A DNA stretch of 64,000 bases, taken from positions 1 to 64,000 of the forward strand of contig JACCGJ010000335.1 in the NCBI GenBank assembly GCA_013407085.1, written 5' to 3'. Each line of letters starts with the position of its first letter. Position 1 is the first letter of the stretch. The stretch is from Atriophallophorus winterbourni (lineage: Eukaryota; Platyhelminthes; Trematoda; Plagiorchiida; Microphallidae). A program made the position numbers and the translations under genes. Under the pieces are notes generated by a model. That model searched no databases, was not told where the DNA came from, and saw only the letters and a list, made by a program, of their open reading frames with translations. Of this stretch, positions 9,449-20,987 are shown one piece after another.

Positions 9449-12400
9449 TCACACTTCGCGATTACGAAGACAATATGGTCTTGTTCGCTGCTGCTTGATA
9501 AATAAATCTTCAGTGGACAATTGATTATCGGCATTTTCCGGTTTGGTACTTTGATGCTCAGAAACTTCCGGTAAAGCTTCATTTTGTGAACTGCTATCAG
9601 GATACTCAACTGGATCTGCGGCTGGTGCAAGATGACGCAGTGAAACAGTTTCTTCTCGACCATCTGGAAATCGTATGTGAGCATATTCGGGATTGCTCTC
9701 AACCAGGTCAACCTCTTCGACCAGAGAGTCATATTTAGATGACCCTGTATTTCTTCGAAGTAGTACACGGCCGGGAGCTAATAGCCACTGAGGTAAAGAG
9801 CTGCCGGTTACGGACCTGCGAAGGTGACGGAACATTCTTTCATGAGGAGTAACGTTGGTGGCTGTACACAGAAGTGAACGAATAGAATGTAGCGCGTCCG
9901 GTAGCACCGACTCCCATTGATCAATTTTTAAGTTTCGAGAACGTAAGCACAATGAGACTGTTTTCCATAGAGTAGCATTCAGTCTCTCTACTTGCCCATT
10001 ACCGCGTGGGTTATAGCTTGTGGTTCTACTAGTGGCCACTCCATGTTCGTGTAGGAATGTTTTTAACTCCGCAGACATAAATGAAGCACCTCTATCTGAA
10101 TGAATGAAGGAGGGTAGACCAAATATTGAAAACAGATCAATAAGGCGCTGTATGATCGTGGAAGCTTTCATATCCGGACAAGGAAATGCGAAAGGAAAAC
10201 GGGAATATTCATCGATCACGGTCAGAATGTAACTGTTACGTGTTGATGAAGGAATCGGTCCTTTAAAATCGAGACTCAAACGTTCTAACGGTTGGGTGGC
10301 TTTTATTAAGTGATTAACATCCGGTTTATGAAACTTGGGCTTGAGCTCACGACAAGCAGAGCACTGCTGAATGATTGTCTTCACATCATCAAGGGAATAC
10401 GGTAGATTTTTGGACCGAACAAAATGGAAAAAACGGGTCACGCCTGGATGACACATGTTTTCATGTACGATTTTCAAATCAAGTAACGAATGACTTGATG
10501 AACAGTAAGCTCTCGAGAGCGCATCTGCAGCTTGATTCTGGGTTCCGGGTCGATAGATTACATCATAAGAGAATTGAGATAGCTCAATGCGCCAGCGTTG
10601 AACTTTGTCGTTTTTTATTTTTCCACCGAGCTTCGAATCATACATAAAAGCGACGGATCGCTGATCGGTTATCAATTTAAAATGCGTCCCCAGTAGATAA
10701 TACCGCCATTTTCTAATTGCTTCTATGATAGCGTATGCCTCTTTTTCTACAGCAGAATGTCTTCGTTCACTAGAACTTAGTGTTCGAGAAAAGAATGCTA
10801 CTGGACGGCCATTTTGGTTCAGTGTTGCAGAGATAGCGATATCAGATGCATCAGTTTCGACCACCAAAGGCACGTTTCGGTCTACGGTCATTACTGCAGC
10901 TTCCATTAATTCTGCCTTGAGAGCATCATAGCTACGTAAGAGATCTTTAGACAACGGAAACTCCGTGTTGTGGATGAGGGGGTGAATTTTATCGGAGAAT
11001 TTCGAAAACCACTGAGAATAGTACGCAAACATACCAATTACCCGTTGCTGTGACTTCAGATCCGTAGGCGGAGGAAGGAGAATTAATGGTTTAAAGCGAT
11101 CCGGATCAGGTTTGATCTTCCCGAATGAAACGTTATATCCTAATAAACAAATCTCATTCGCAGCAAAAATGCACTTCTTGTTGTTGAGTGTCAATCCGTA
11201 CTGTTTTGCAATGTGTAAGAATTTATCCAAGTTGCGATTATGCTCGGCTATATCTTTTCCACAAACCGTGATATTGTCAACATAAACATATGTTCCATCG
11301 AGATTTTCTTTGCGAATTAATTCATCGATAGCGCGCTGGAAACAAGCTACACCATTAGTCACACCGAATGGTATTCTGCAAAATTGATACAGATTATTAC
11401 AAGCCTCAAATGCAGTGAATTTTTTCTCGTCTTCTCTGATAGGGATTTGATGATACGCGCTTTCTAGATCAAGTGTACTGTATACTTCATAGCGGGATAT
11501 CTTTTCAATGATGGCGTCTATACGAGGCAGGGGGAACGCATCAAGTTCAGTGAAACGATTGATGGTTTGACTGTAATCAATCACCATACGCTTCTTTTGA
11601 CGTTCATTCGTGGTTACGAGCACTTGGGCACGCCAAGGAGACTTGGATGGTTCAATTATACCGTCAGTAACTAATCTGTTTACTTCAGATTTGATAAACG
11701 ATTCGTCAGCTTGGCTAAACCGCCGTGATTTAATTCGTATTGGTTGGCATACAGGCGATAAATGCGCGAATAACGTAGGCGCGGGCAGACTAGATGTCGT
11801 GAGACCACATACAGAGAAGGTAGGGCGATCGCCCTGGAACGAGAGTTGAACGCTTTCGTGATGTTTTAAAAAGTCATGTCCGAGAAGGATATCAGTGCAC
11901 AAGTGTGGAAGTACGGAAAGCTTAACATCGTTATATACTGTTCCGTTATGCGACAAAGAAACAACACAATGTCCCTTGGTATGGCTTCGTAATTGTGTAG
12001 AAGCTAAAATGATTTCGCTATGTGACTGATATGTAGGAAATTTATGCCTCTGAACAATGGATTCGCATACAAAACTTTCTAAACTTCCAGTATCGATCAA
12101 TGCATCTAACTTCACACCGTTCACAATGACTTTAGTGATTGCATTTGAAAGACAAGCTGGAGCAGCAGCGGTGATGACAGAGGATGCTACAAATGGTGAT
12201 GCAGATGCAACATGTTTATCAGATTTGGAAGAACGGCATACCGATCGAAAATGTCTTATTTTTCCACATGCCTTGCAGACTGCATCACGAGCAGGACACT
12301 TGTGACGAGGATGTCTATCATAACCACAAAAGTAGCAAAGGCCTTGGAGCTTCCGGTTGATGCTGGCCAACGTTTTATTTGGGACTGAATCTATCGGTAT

Positions 12401-12676
12401 GTTTTGGTGGCTAGGCATTTCTGTTTGCACAGTGTTACAAGGAATTTCCTGGATGGGTGATGTATAAGAATGTGATTGCTTCTGCGCCATGTCTAGAGAC
12501 TTGGCTTGGTCAAAAGCAGTTTGGATGTCTAGAAATTTATTTTCAAGCAAGCGTTGTCGGATAGAATTCGAAGACATTCCCGTAATGAAAGCATCACGTA
12601 CGGCTTCGTCTTGATACTCGACAGCAGTTACAGATTTGAAGTTACAGTCCCGTGAGAGCGAGCGGAGTCGCTGCAA
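9449..12676 (-). CDS. Gypsy B gag-pol polyprotein, uninterrupted 1075-codon frame
   Basis: One open frame carries everything from the gag C-terminus to integrase. Gag matrix/capsid end is at residues 1-110. Two CX2CX4HX4C zinc knuckles lie at about 112-149. The aspartic protease has ALIDTGSLESFV near 193. Reverse transcriptase follows (YSTLDLESAYHQIPI; active-site box reads YVDN, not YVDD). RNase H has VVETDASD, EKEAYA and LITDQRS. Integrase has a zinc-binding HPG...C..C head and a D,D,E core (LDFKGP, HSDRG, QVERLN). The C-terminus ends PYCLRNREV. The N-terminus of gag continues upstream in another frame (12677-12790). The integrase, RNase H and protease catalytic residues look intact, so the copy is probably young. 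The YVDN box may be normal for its clade; I could not check. Confidence 0.9.
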   Translation of the reverse strand: MQRLRSLSRDCNFKSVTAVEYQDEAVRDAFITGMSSNSIRQRLLENKFLDIQTAFDQAKSLDMAQKQSHSYTSPIQEIPCNTVQTEMPSHQNIPIDSVPNKTLASINRKLQGLCYFCGYDRHPRHKCPARDAVCKACGKIRHFRSVCRSSKSDKHVASASPFVASSVITAAAPACLSNAITKVIVNGVKLDALIDTGSLESFVCESIVQRHKFPTYQSHSEIILASTQLRSHTKGHCVVSLSHNGTVYNDVKLSVLPHLCTDILLGHDFLKHHESVQLSFQGDRPTFSVCGLTTSSLPAPTLFAHLSPVCQPIRIKSRRFSQADESFIKSEVNRLVTDGIIEPSKSPWRAQVLVTTNERQKKRMVIDYSQTINRFTELDAFPLPRIDAIIEKISRYEVYSTLDLESAYHQIPIREDEKKFTAFEACNNLYQFCRIPFGVTNGVACFQRAIDELIRKENLDGTYVYVDNITVCGKDIAEHNRNLDKFLHIAKQYGLTLNNKKCIFAANEICLLGYNVSFGKIKPDPDRFKPLILLPPPTDLKSQQRVIGMFAYYSQWFSKFSDKIHPLIHNTEFPLSKDLLRSYDALKAELMEAAVMTVDRNVPLVVETDASDIAISATLNQNGRPVAFFSRTLSSSERRHSAVEKEAYAIIEAIRKWRYYLLGTHFKLITDQRSVAFMYDSKLGGKIKNDKVQRWRIELSQFSYDVIYRPGTQNQAADALSRAYCSSSHSLLDLKIVHENMCHPGVTRFFHFVRSKNLPYSLDDVKTIIQQCSACRELKPKFHKPDVNHLIKATQPLERLSLDFKGPIPSSTRNSYILTVIDEYSRFPFAFPCPDMKASTIIQRLIDLFSIFGLPSFIHSDRGASFMSAELKTFLHEHGVATSRTTSYNPRGNGQVERLNATLWKTVSLCLRSRNLKIDQWESVLPDALHSIRSLLCTATNVTPHERMFRHLRRSVTGSSLPQWLLAPGRVLLRRNTGSSKYDSLVEEVDLVESNPEYAHIRFPDGREETVSLRHLAPAADPVEYPDSSSQNEALPEVSEHQSTKPENADNQLSTEDLFIKQQRTRPYCLRNREV

Positions 12677-12800
12677 AAACTGATCGAGGCTTTCGCTGGA
12701 ATCTTGCTTACACGTAGCTAGTAGATGTCGAGCAAAAACTTCGTTCTTCGATTGTTGACTGCACTACTGATGAGGTCAAATAAGAGCGAAACTCGAGTCC
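12677..12800 (-). pseudogene. Gypsy B gag N-terminal fragment, frameshifted
   Basis: Upstream of the long frame the minus strand encodes KNEVFARHLLATCKQDSSES, the usual run-in to the gag segment LDQFLQRLRSL that opens the 1075-codon frame. A frameshift and stops precede it, and gag sequence is lost beyond about 12790. The element is 5'-truncated. Confidence 0.6.
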
Positions 12801-12880
12801 AGTGCTTCCATTATTGACCGTAGTTATCAACTTTGGGAATATTTCGATGGGCTTGGTGCGGATGAGTAGTCACAAACATA
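12776..12880 (-). repeat. Element end or flank shared with 49735-49835
   Basis: AATAAGAGCGAAACTCGAGT... and GAGTAGTCACAAACA here correspond, with gaps, to AATAAGAGCGAAACTAGAGT... and GAGTAGTCACAAGCA in AK7 intron 2. It is noncoding, and its class is unknown. Confidence 0.4.
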
Positions 12881-13109
12881 AACAACATTGCCCATCAGAT
12901 CAAATCGGTGTTAGATTACAGTGTATCCGATGGGAAGACCTAGCATGGAGATCTGGACTGGTCGGGCAAACAAAGACTACTCAAATGTCCCAGTCTGGAG
13001 AAAGATTCATAAGCGCTGCCTATTCTCCGACAAGTGTCAACCTTCGACTTCAAAGAATCCAGAATCCTTGAGTCTTTTTCCGCAGTCACCGCTCTAATAA
13101 GCTTACACT

Positions 13110-14335
13110 GCATTGTGGGTCACCCGATTGCGGGAAAGGCTTCGGGAGAAAACCCCGAGGAAAAATCCGGAGAGAAGCCCCGTAGGTAGATAACTGGCGC
13201 ACAGCGCGTTTAGCTGTCAACTCCCTGCTGCCTTGTAGGTTGCACTTGGCTCTGCAAAGGCTAGAGAGGTGTACTCGAACAAACCAAGTGGTGCTGGGGA
13301 CATCACTTGTACACTATCCCCAAGAAACTTCATGATGATGTCTCAACGTATATCTCAGCTCTCTGCTACGGCGTTCCCGAGACGCTACGCGCCCTTGGCT
13401 CACCCAGCGGCTAGGGTGAAAAGTAAGCTAGCTGGGGCCATAAATATCCGTAAGGAATTTTATCTGGGATGTTGGAACGTACGGACACTGCTTGATGTTG
13501 GTAGTCAAGCAATCACGATGCGCTCTTTATTGGACTACCAAGTAGATGTTGCTTGTCTCTCCGAGGTCCGCCTTCCCGGATACGGATCCAAATCGATCAA
13601 GGTCCCCGGAGTCGATCGTACTTATTGGCTTTTTCATAGTTGGCCCGAGGATGGATCTGGTCAGCATGGAGTAGCGATAGTGCTCAGCGACCATGCTAAA
13701 CAAGCACTCATGTCATGGATGCCTGTATCCCCGAGAATTGCGGTGGTCCGGCTGAGGGGTCACCCTTTGAATATAACAGTCGTTTCGGTGTATGCCCCAA
13801 ACCCTATCAGCCGACCAAACTACAAAAGACGACTTTTATAACCAACTTCAATTCGTAGTCGATAGAGTTGCTGGAAACGACGTACTGGTTGTGGCTGGTG
13901 ACTGGAACGCTCGTACAGGATCAGCAGATTCCGCAACAAACCGAATCCTGGGAAAATTTGGCCTAGGGCAGCGCTGCGCGAATGGCGATCGACTGATCGA
14001 GTTTGCGGCCTACAATCACCTATGCGTCTGTAACACTAAATTCCAGCACCCTAAAAAACACTTGGTCACATGGTACTCGAACGATGGTAGAACGGCGAAC
14101 CAGATCGATTATGTTCTAATTCGCGCACGTTGGATGTCTTCGGTGCTCGACTGTAGGTCCTATCGTGGAGCCGAAACAGGGAACGCAGCAGGCACCGATC
14201 ACACACTTGTTCGCGCAAAGCTCACACACTTGTTCGCGCAAAGCTCCGACTTCGCCTGCTAAACCGCCAAAGGAAAACTCCTAGGAAGCGCTTAAACTTG
14301 GAAGCCTTAGGAAACCCGGCCCAACGGAAGAAGCT
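13110..14335 (+). pseudogene. LINE-D 5' UTR and AP-type endonuclease
   Basis: 13110-13331 is a GC-rich 5' UTR shared with the short element at 6761-7354. From the ATG at 13332 the frame encodes an AP endonuclease-like domain: YLGCWNVRTLLDVG, VACLSEVRLPGYG (catalytic Glu), and HGVAIVLSDHAKQ. After a frameshift near 13800 it continues to 14262 with VVAGDWNART, NQIDYVLI and GTDHTLVRAKL (the catalytic DH). This enzyme nicks target DNA to prime reverse transcription. A 16-bp direct duplication (ACACTTGTTCGCGCAA) near 14205-14240 follows the DH motif. The coding part is cut at 14335 by LINE-E and continues at 16862. Confidence 0.85.
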
Positions 14336-16854
14336 CATTAAGAAGAAGAAGAAAAATGGCTTTATTCGAGTACACGAATTTTCAGAGATACAATTAATTC
14401 GACCACACGTAATAAAATGTACATTTAAAAAAAATACATGTCAAATAAAGATGATCCCACTTCAGTTATTATACTGTCAGTTTCTTCCTCAAATCGAGAA
14501 TAACTTTTGTACGATCAACCAAATATCGAGCCAGGTAAGGAATAAAAGAATTTCTGAATTTCTCAGTTCTTGCCTACGGGACGATATGTTGACTACGCGT
14601 GGCTGGGAACGACCTGCAAGCCATAAGGACCTCATGCAGTGGGTGTGCATTATCAGACGATATGACTCTGACCAATCTGTCACATTCACGAAAGTGTCGT
14701 TCGACGATCATATCACGAATTAACTCGGTGGAGGAAGAGCTCAATCTTGAAATTAATTTGATTCCTCTTCTGATCATCAAAAAATCCTTTTCAAAAAGAC
14801 CAGGAAAAATTATAGGGGATGCGTAGATTAAAATGGGAACAATGCAAGAAAAAACAAAACATCTAACTACATCAGGAGGAACAGCTAAAGAACGCAGACG
14901 TAAGGCGTAAAATGATAACCTTCTAACCTTCAAGTACTGTGCAGTCACATGATCGGTCCATTTGAGACTCTGTGATAAAATGACGCCAAGATACTTGAAA
15001 CATGCGCTTCTGCTGAAGTTCGAGCCATTGAAGGAAATCGTGGGAATTCCTTGAAGCAGAGTTTCACGACGCTGACCAGCTAAGTTTGAAAATATTACCT
15101 CTTTGCATTTTTGAGGGTTTAACGATAAGCCGAGCGAGGATGACCACTGGCCAATGTCATTGATAATAAATTCAGATGTGGGAGAGTCAGCACGTCTATG
15201 GTGGTCAAAAACAACAGCAATGTCATCAGCATATTTTAGAATAAGAGTGGAATGAAAGCAAGGAAGATCAGAAATGTAGATAGAAAATAAGAAGGGTGAA
15301 AGTATTGCGCCTTGTAGAACACCGCGAGAAATCGTTACAGAATTGGACACTTTACCATTCACGGCAGTATACTGCACGCGGTCCTTAAAATAGGACGCTA
15401 TCCAGTGAACTAGGTTCAGGGGTACACCACAATCATGAAGTTTTTTGAGCAAAGAACTTCTGATAACACTGTTGAAAGCGTTGGTGTAATCAAGAAAACA
15501 AACCTGTACCGCTTTTGATTTCGAATCTAATGACCGGGATACATGGTCAGTTAGCAACGCGAGTGCGTCTACTGTCGAACGATTTTTGCGGTACGCGAAC
15601 TGATGCGAATCTTCTACCTGGCAACTCGAAACAAGTCGTCGTAGCACTATACTTTCCAGTACTTTGAGTAGCTGCGACGTACACGCAATGGGGCGGTACT
15701 TCCCAGGATCATTTTTGGGGATTGGTGTAATACGTACCGGCTTCCAACTGTCAGGAAAAATACTTCTCTCAATGCATCTGTTGAAGATAGAAGAGATCGG
15801 CGAAGAAAGTTCACGTGCGCATTCTTTCAGCAAAAGAGGGGAAAGATTATCGGGGCCTGCAGCCTTTGAGCGGGATACAGCGAAAAGTGACTGCATAACT
15901 TCCACTGAGCTTGTAAAAGTCGGAGTTGAGAAAGAGGATGGGGGTAAAACAAAATCAGGGATTTCTTGGGTTCCATCAGGAGAAGATAAAAAAGATTCAT
16001 TTAATGAATTTATATCACGGATAAAGGGAAGTACCTTTCTGTCTTTGCCACACAAACCTTTGAGCGCATTCCATAATTGGCGGCTGTTATTCGTTCTCAA
16101 AATTGATTTCACATAAATATCTCGCATGCGTTGAATCTCAAGCTTGATTAATGAAGACAGCGTGACGATCAAGATTTTTGAAAGCCTTTTCCTTCAGTCT
16201 TCGGAGGCGCTTCAATTTATTGGAGGAAAAACAATCAGGTCGAACAAAAATAGTTTCCTGTGGACAACTTATATCAAAGCAAAAGTTTAGATAGGATGTA
16301 AAAACATCACATTCAAGGGAAACGTCCGGTTCGTTAAAAATGCGGAAGTCAGTGTATCTTAGCATGGTCCTCAGCGCTGAAATATTGTCAGGTTCGCAGG
16401 TTCTACTGATCACTTTTCGTCCGATTCTGCGAGTCATGTAACTATGCCCCATAGTTCCGTAGATTTTAGGGAGTATTGATATCACACAGTGATCAGAATT
16501 TCCAATGGGCGCAGATTTACGGGCATGAAAAATTTGTGGTGCATTAGTGAAAGCGTAATCCAGACAAGCATCAGAACGCGTTGGAAAATGAACAATGTTC
16601 GAAAGCGACAAAAGAGAAAACATAGAAAGATTAGCGTGATTGAGGTCACCAGCAAGTAAGATCAAAGAGTTTTGGTAGGGAGCAAGTTCATTGAGAATTT
16701 CATCAAAAAATACACGAAAATTGTTAGAAGGACAGTTGGGGACGATATACACATTTAAAAGAATAAATGAATGAAAGCTAGATAAATGCCGTGGTTTGCA
16801 TTCAACAGCAAGACAGGAAACTTCTGGTTTATCAAAGGTAAAAATAATTTTGCT
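14336..16854 (-). mobile_element. LINE-E, 5'-truncated, inserted in LINE-D
   Basis: Bounded by AGAAGCT at 14329-14335 and 16855-16861. On the minus strand, 16854-16138 encodes the endonuclease C-terminal two thirds (LLAGDLNHANLSMF, CLDYAFTN, IGNSDHCVISI). It overlaps, in another frame, a 532-codon reverse transcriptase frame (16172-14574) with AAGPDNLSPLLLKECA, YRPIACTSQLLKVLESIVLRR, QVCFLDYTNAFNSV, ISRGVLQGAILSPFLFSIYI and KYADDIAVVFD. One frameshift separates the two, so ORF2 is nearly intact. The 3' UTR ends in a (TTC)n run against the target site. Clade is jockey/CR1-like from motif spacing. Confidence 0.88.
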
Positions 16855-16861
16855 AGAAGCT

Positions 16862-18955
16862 GACAATATCGCTGAGCGGTTGGATGGGAGTGATGCATCA
16901 GTCGAACAACAGTGGTCCAGACTGAAGACCGCTACTCAGACTGCAACACTAAAAATCCTAGGCACCGCTTCTCGTCGCCGACAAAATTGGATTTCTCAGA
17001 ACACCATCGAGCTCTCTGCCCGGGCAAGAGACGCCCGAATGCATGGTGCATCTGATTATCGCCTCCTTAGGAGAGCTGCTACACGATCAGCCCGCAAGGA
17101 TCGTCAGCTATATTGGGCGGAAACCGCATCCGAAATGGAAGCCGCAGCAAGTATAGGAGACTTTGGACGACTGTTTCGCCTGATTCGCAGAGCATCTGGA
17201 AGCTGTGGTTTTTGTACGAATCTTCGAGATTCGTCAGGATAGATGATATTTGACCTTCATCAAAAGATAGATAGGTGGGTCGAGCACTTCAGTCAGCTAC
17301 TGAACCGCCCGTCATCTATCAATGCTATGAATACCCGGTCAACTGCGAGGCACCATCAGAATACGAGATATCAAGTGTTTTACGACGAATGCAGAATGGT
17401 AAATCGCCAGGTGAGGACGGAATTTCCGTTGAACTTATTAAAGCCTGTGCCGACGTATTATTATCTCCGCTACATCGGCTGTTTTGTTCGATCTGGGAGA
17501 CGGAAGTTTTCCCATCAGACTGGGGGATGTCTATCATTCTACCACTGCCGAAACGTGGAGATAAATCTGTGTGCTCCAATTACCGCGGAATAAGTCTAAT
17601 CGACACCGCTGCTAAAGTGTTTGCAACGCTCCTGCTTAATCGGTTCTCCGCCGAAAGAAATCTGCGCACCAGAGTTAACCAAGGTGGATTTCGCCCTGGG
17701 ATGGGTTGCGTAGATCAAATATTTACTTTACGCAGGATCCTCGAGCACCGTGCACGGTATCAACAGCAAACGATAGCTTGCTTTATTGACTTCCGCGCCG
17801 CCTTCGACTCCGTAGACCGTGGTTGTTTATGGGACATCATGCTATCGGATGGGGTTCCATTAAAGCTCGTCAACCTAATCAGAGCCTATTACAGCTCTAC
17901 AAGGGCACGGGTTCGTGTCTACGGTGAAGAATCGCGTGAATTTAACTTGCACACAGGAGTCAGGCAAGGTTGCCCGCTATCGCCGGTTATGTTTAACTAT
18001 GTCGTAGACTGGATAATGAACCAGGCGTTAACAGGGTATCAAGGGGTGCAAATTTCAACGGATCTATGGATTTCCGACCTTGACTACGCTGACGATATAG
18101 TCGTTCTGGGCGACAATACCGAAATGCTGCAAAGCGTTTTAGACCGCATTAGTGCCACTGCCGCGAAAGTCGGTCTTGAGATAAACGCGGCTAAAACCAA
18201 GGCATTTTTTATACCGACACACCAGGCATCCAGCCACTTCGCGTCCAGGGTTGTCCGATTGAATACGTTCCAGTCTTCAAATACCTCGGCTCAAGTATAT
18301 TGCCCAATGGTCAGGCGAAAGATGAAGTGAAGTTAAGGGTCGATCGTGCTCGTAATGCGTTTTTGCAGTTGAAGGGCACCCTTTGGCGCAAGCCCGGGAT
18401 CAACCTAAAAACTAAGACGCGTGTTTATCAAGCAGCGATCCGCCCTTACTGCTTTACGGATGCGAGACATGGCCTTTAAGGTCACAGGATGTACGCACAT
18501 TAGAAGTGTTCGACCATTGGTGCCTCAGGGTAATCTTGGGCGTCCGATATACTGACCGAGTATCTAACGCAGCCGTACGAGAGCGTTGCAGCGGACTATC
18601 TCCACTTTCCGCTCACATACAACGGCGAAGGCTGCAATGGTTTGGCCACGTCCTCCGAAAGACAGACACAGCACTTCCAAAACTCGTCATCGACCCCAAA
18701 CCCGTTCGCACCTGGCGTCGGCGGCAAGGTGGTCAAGTGAAAACCTGGCTGTCAACTGTGAAAGAGGATGTAGACACCTTGGGTCTGCGTACCGTCTGCG
18801 GAGTCCGCAGGTGGGAACGACACTGGATCACGATCTGCAACGATCTCGCCTCCGATCGACGTGCGTGGGCTGGTGCGATCCGAGACATCAATGAAGCCGG
18901 CTAATCCACCCGTGGAGCCAGCCGCACAAAAGTAAGTAAAAATAGTAAGTAATAA
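16862..18955 (+). pseudogene. LINE-D linker, reverse transcriptase and 3' end
   Basis: This continues LINE-D past the LINE-E insertion. 16862-17242 is the endonuclease-RT linker (ADNIAERLDG..., RRQNWISQNTIEL). 17275-18330 is the RT: NGKSPGEDGISVELIKAC, NYRGISLIDTAAKVFATLLL, GVRQGCPLSPVMFNYV, and the catalytic box LDYADDIVVLG. A frameshift near 18300 separates the C-terminus (18506-18904; [33 protein letters not shown]). The element ends in AAAAGTAAGTAAAAATAGTA near 18950. The catalytic residues survive, but at least three frame breaks make it nonautonomous. Confidence 0.87.
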
Positions 18956-19115
18956 GCTTACAATGAGCCAAGAACATATCCCTGCGGCACTCCGGAACTT
19001 GCTATCATCTCTGAAGACAAAACTCCATTCACCTCTACATGGTTTGACTGCCCTGAAATGAATGCCTCGATCCGATTAAGAAGACACCCTTGAATACCTA
19101 GACCTTCCAGCTTGA
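18956..19115 (-). pseudogene. Short LINE reverse-transcriptase fragment
   Basis: On the minus strand it reads LIKLEGLGIQGCLLNRIEAF then GVPQGYVLG, the palm region of a non-LTR RT ahead of the YADD box. It abuts the 3' tail of LINE-D in opposite orientation. Confidence 0.7.
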
Positions 19116-19379
19116 TGAGCAATCAGCCACTTCAGCCATGGTTTGTGAAGCTACTGCCCATGATCCACTACTTTAACGAGTCCTCTAACATATCCGTACC
19201 AATTGGTCGTCACAGTGCCCTGACGCCCAACTCATGCTTTTTTACCAACGCCGTTGTTCTTTGTCAAATTATATTATTATATTTGCACAATCTGATACAG
19301 ATATAGTGCCGTTCAACATAAACAATGAGATGTACAAAGCGTTGTCATCGGCATTGTTGAACGTAGGCATGATATTACC
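19116..19379. other. Unassigned
   Basis: No coding, RNA or repeat signature was recognised. Confidence 0.3.
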
Positions 19380-19860
19380 CGGTTGCCTACACCGAAGTAG
19401 GGGAGATTTCGTTTAGGGGGTCCCACCCCGAGCCTTTACCCACAAGGCAGTGGAGCGAGAGAGGTTCGCACCTATCGGTGGCCGGTGACCGACGAAGCGG
19501 TTCATACGCCCTTTTCTGGGAATTTCCAGTTCGGAGCCCGATAACCCCGTTGATAGGTTGGTGACTTCAGTTTTTGCCTGTGCACCATACAATGTCCTTG
19601 GATAGGACAAGGGGCAGTGACTTTTGGAGCGGCGAGTCACATCCGCCGCGTCGTGATGTCATCATTGGATTTTTGTCGCTTTTTATAGGGAGAACGCTTG
19701 CCAGGCGAAAACCCACCACACCCTCATACACCACCGCCGAACCTTTCGCTTAGCTCGGAGAACCGAGCCCACCCAGCTGGCACCACGTGGAGGTATTTCG
19801 GCAAGCCAGCCAATGTCAAAAGTCAATGGTTGTATATTGCTTGCTCGTCGCGTGGTTGTG
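19380..19860. repeat. GC-rich unclassified repeat-like block
   Basis: The base composition is much richer in G+C than the surroundings (for example GGGGGTCCCACCCCGAG near 19417). There is no recognisable protein. It resembles retroelement 5' UTR sequence and ends directly against integrase fragment 19866-20200. Confidence 0.35.
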
Positions 19861-19865
19861 CCCGC

Positions 19866-20200
19866 TTAATTGCAGCGAACAGTTTTGGTTCATTTCCACA
19901 ACGGACATCCAGGTATTAATCGCATGAAGGAACTAGCACGAAGTTATATTTATTGGCCTGGATTGGATCAGCAGATTTTAGATTTAGTGAGCAATTGTTC
20001 TAAGTGTCAATTGTCAGCCAAATATCCTCCCAAATCAGTTTTGATTTCTTAACCTTCACCCCAATCTCCCTGGTCACGTTTGCGTATAGACTTTGCAGGA
20101 CCAATAGATGGTCAACAGGACTTAATCCTTGTCGATGCCTACAGCAAATGGCCATAAATATTTCCCAAGGACCGTACAACATATGAAGCCACCATCATGA
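19866..20200 (+). pseudogene. Gypsy integrase fragment
   Basis: The + strand encodes the zinc-binding head of a Ty3/Gypsy integrase (GHPGINRMKELARSYIYWPG, then CSKCQ). After a stop at 20051 it runs into the start of the catalytic core (RIDFAGPIDGQQ, VDAYSKWP). It is similar to the integrase at 58130-58390, but both ends are lost. Confidence 0.8.
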
Positions 20201-20987
20201 AACTCGGTTAAAATAAGTGTTTCTGGATGTGTTACGCTAAGTGCTATCTTTATTACGCGCTGCGACTCATCCTACATCTCATGAACATCTTTTAGTTTGA
20301 CAGAAAATCTACTTTGAGTACATTCGTGACGTGTTGGCACACTACCCCAGGCTCACCTCCTGTTATCCGTGGTTTTAGGATACTTGAGTGTGATCGCATC
20401 TTGTCAGCATTCTATTGATCGAATGCACGGATGCGCCTACCAGGCGCTGGAGAAAACGCAATATCGCTAGATGAATTGGCCCTAACTAGTGATCAATGTG
20501 TTTAGCCAAAGAATGCTCAACTGCAAGACGAATCATCAATGTCCATTTCATGCGAGGATATACTGTCATTACTTAAACACCAGCAATGTACCTGTCCTTA
20601 CTGTCTGTAAAAGCGTGAGTTATTTGCCACCTATTATAAGTCACTCGGGGAGAATGTCGTGTGTATTTGTTTGTGCTTTATCTTATTCTCATATTCATCA
20701 AAAGTTTCATCATGTTACCGCTTTCTGATTAGTAAAGCCTAATTCCAGGCAACCATTCTTGAACGTTTGTTGCGTCTCACATAAATCTACCTGATCAAAA
20801 CATCGATTCTCTTTTAATTATTACATCGTTGAACACAACTTTACATTCGTATAGTCTAATAATTCGTGTTTATTCATTCAATCAGTTATACAAGGCTGTC
20901 AGCTCTTGGGTGAACATTTGAACACATTTAGCTAATCTCTATAACCTTACGCCTTTCGTTTCGATTTTCAGACAATTTTTTTCAAAA
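20201..20987. promoter_or_regulatory. DENR upstream region
   Basis: No gene is recognised here. A pyrimidine-rich CGATTTTCAG ends at 20971, 16 nt before the DENR ATG. It could be the acceptor of a 5' UTR intron or of spliced-leader trans-splicing, which occurs in flatworms. No TATA-like box was assigned. Confidence 0.35.

Noticed and set aside
15664..16116. 150-codon + strand frame
   Set aside because: Shadow of the LINE-E reverse transcriptase on the other strand.
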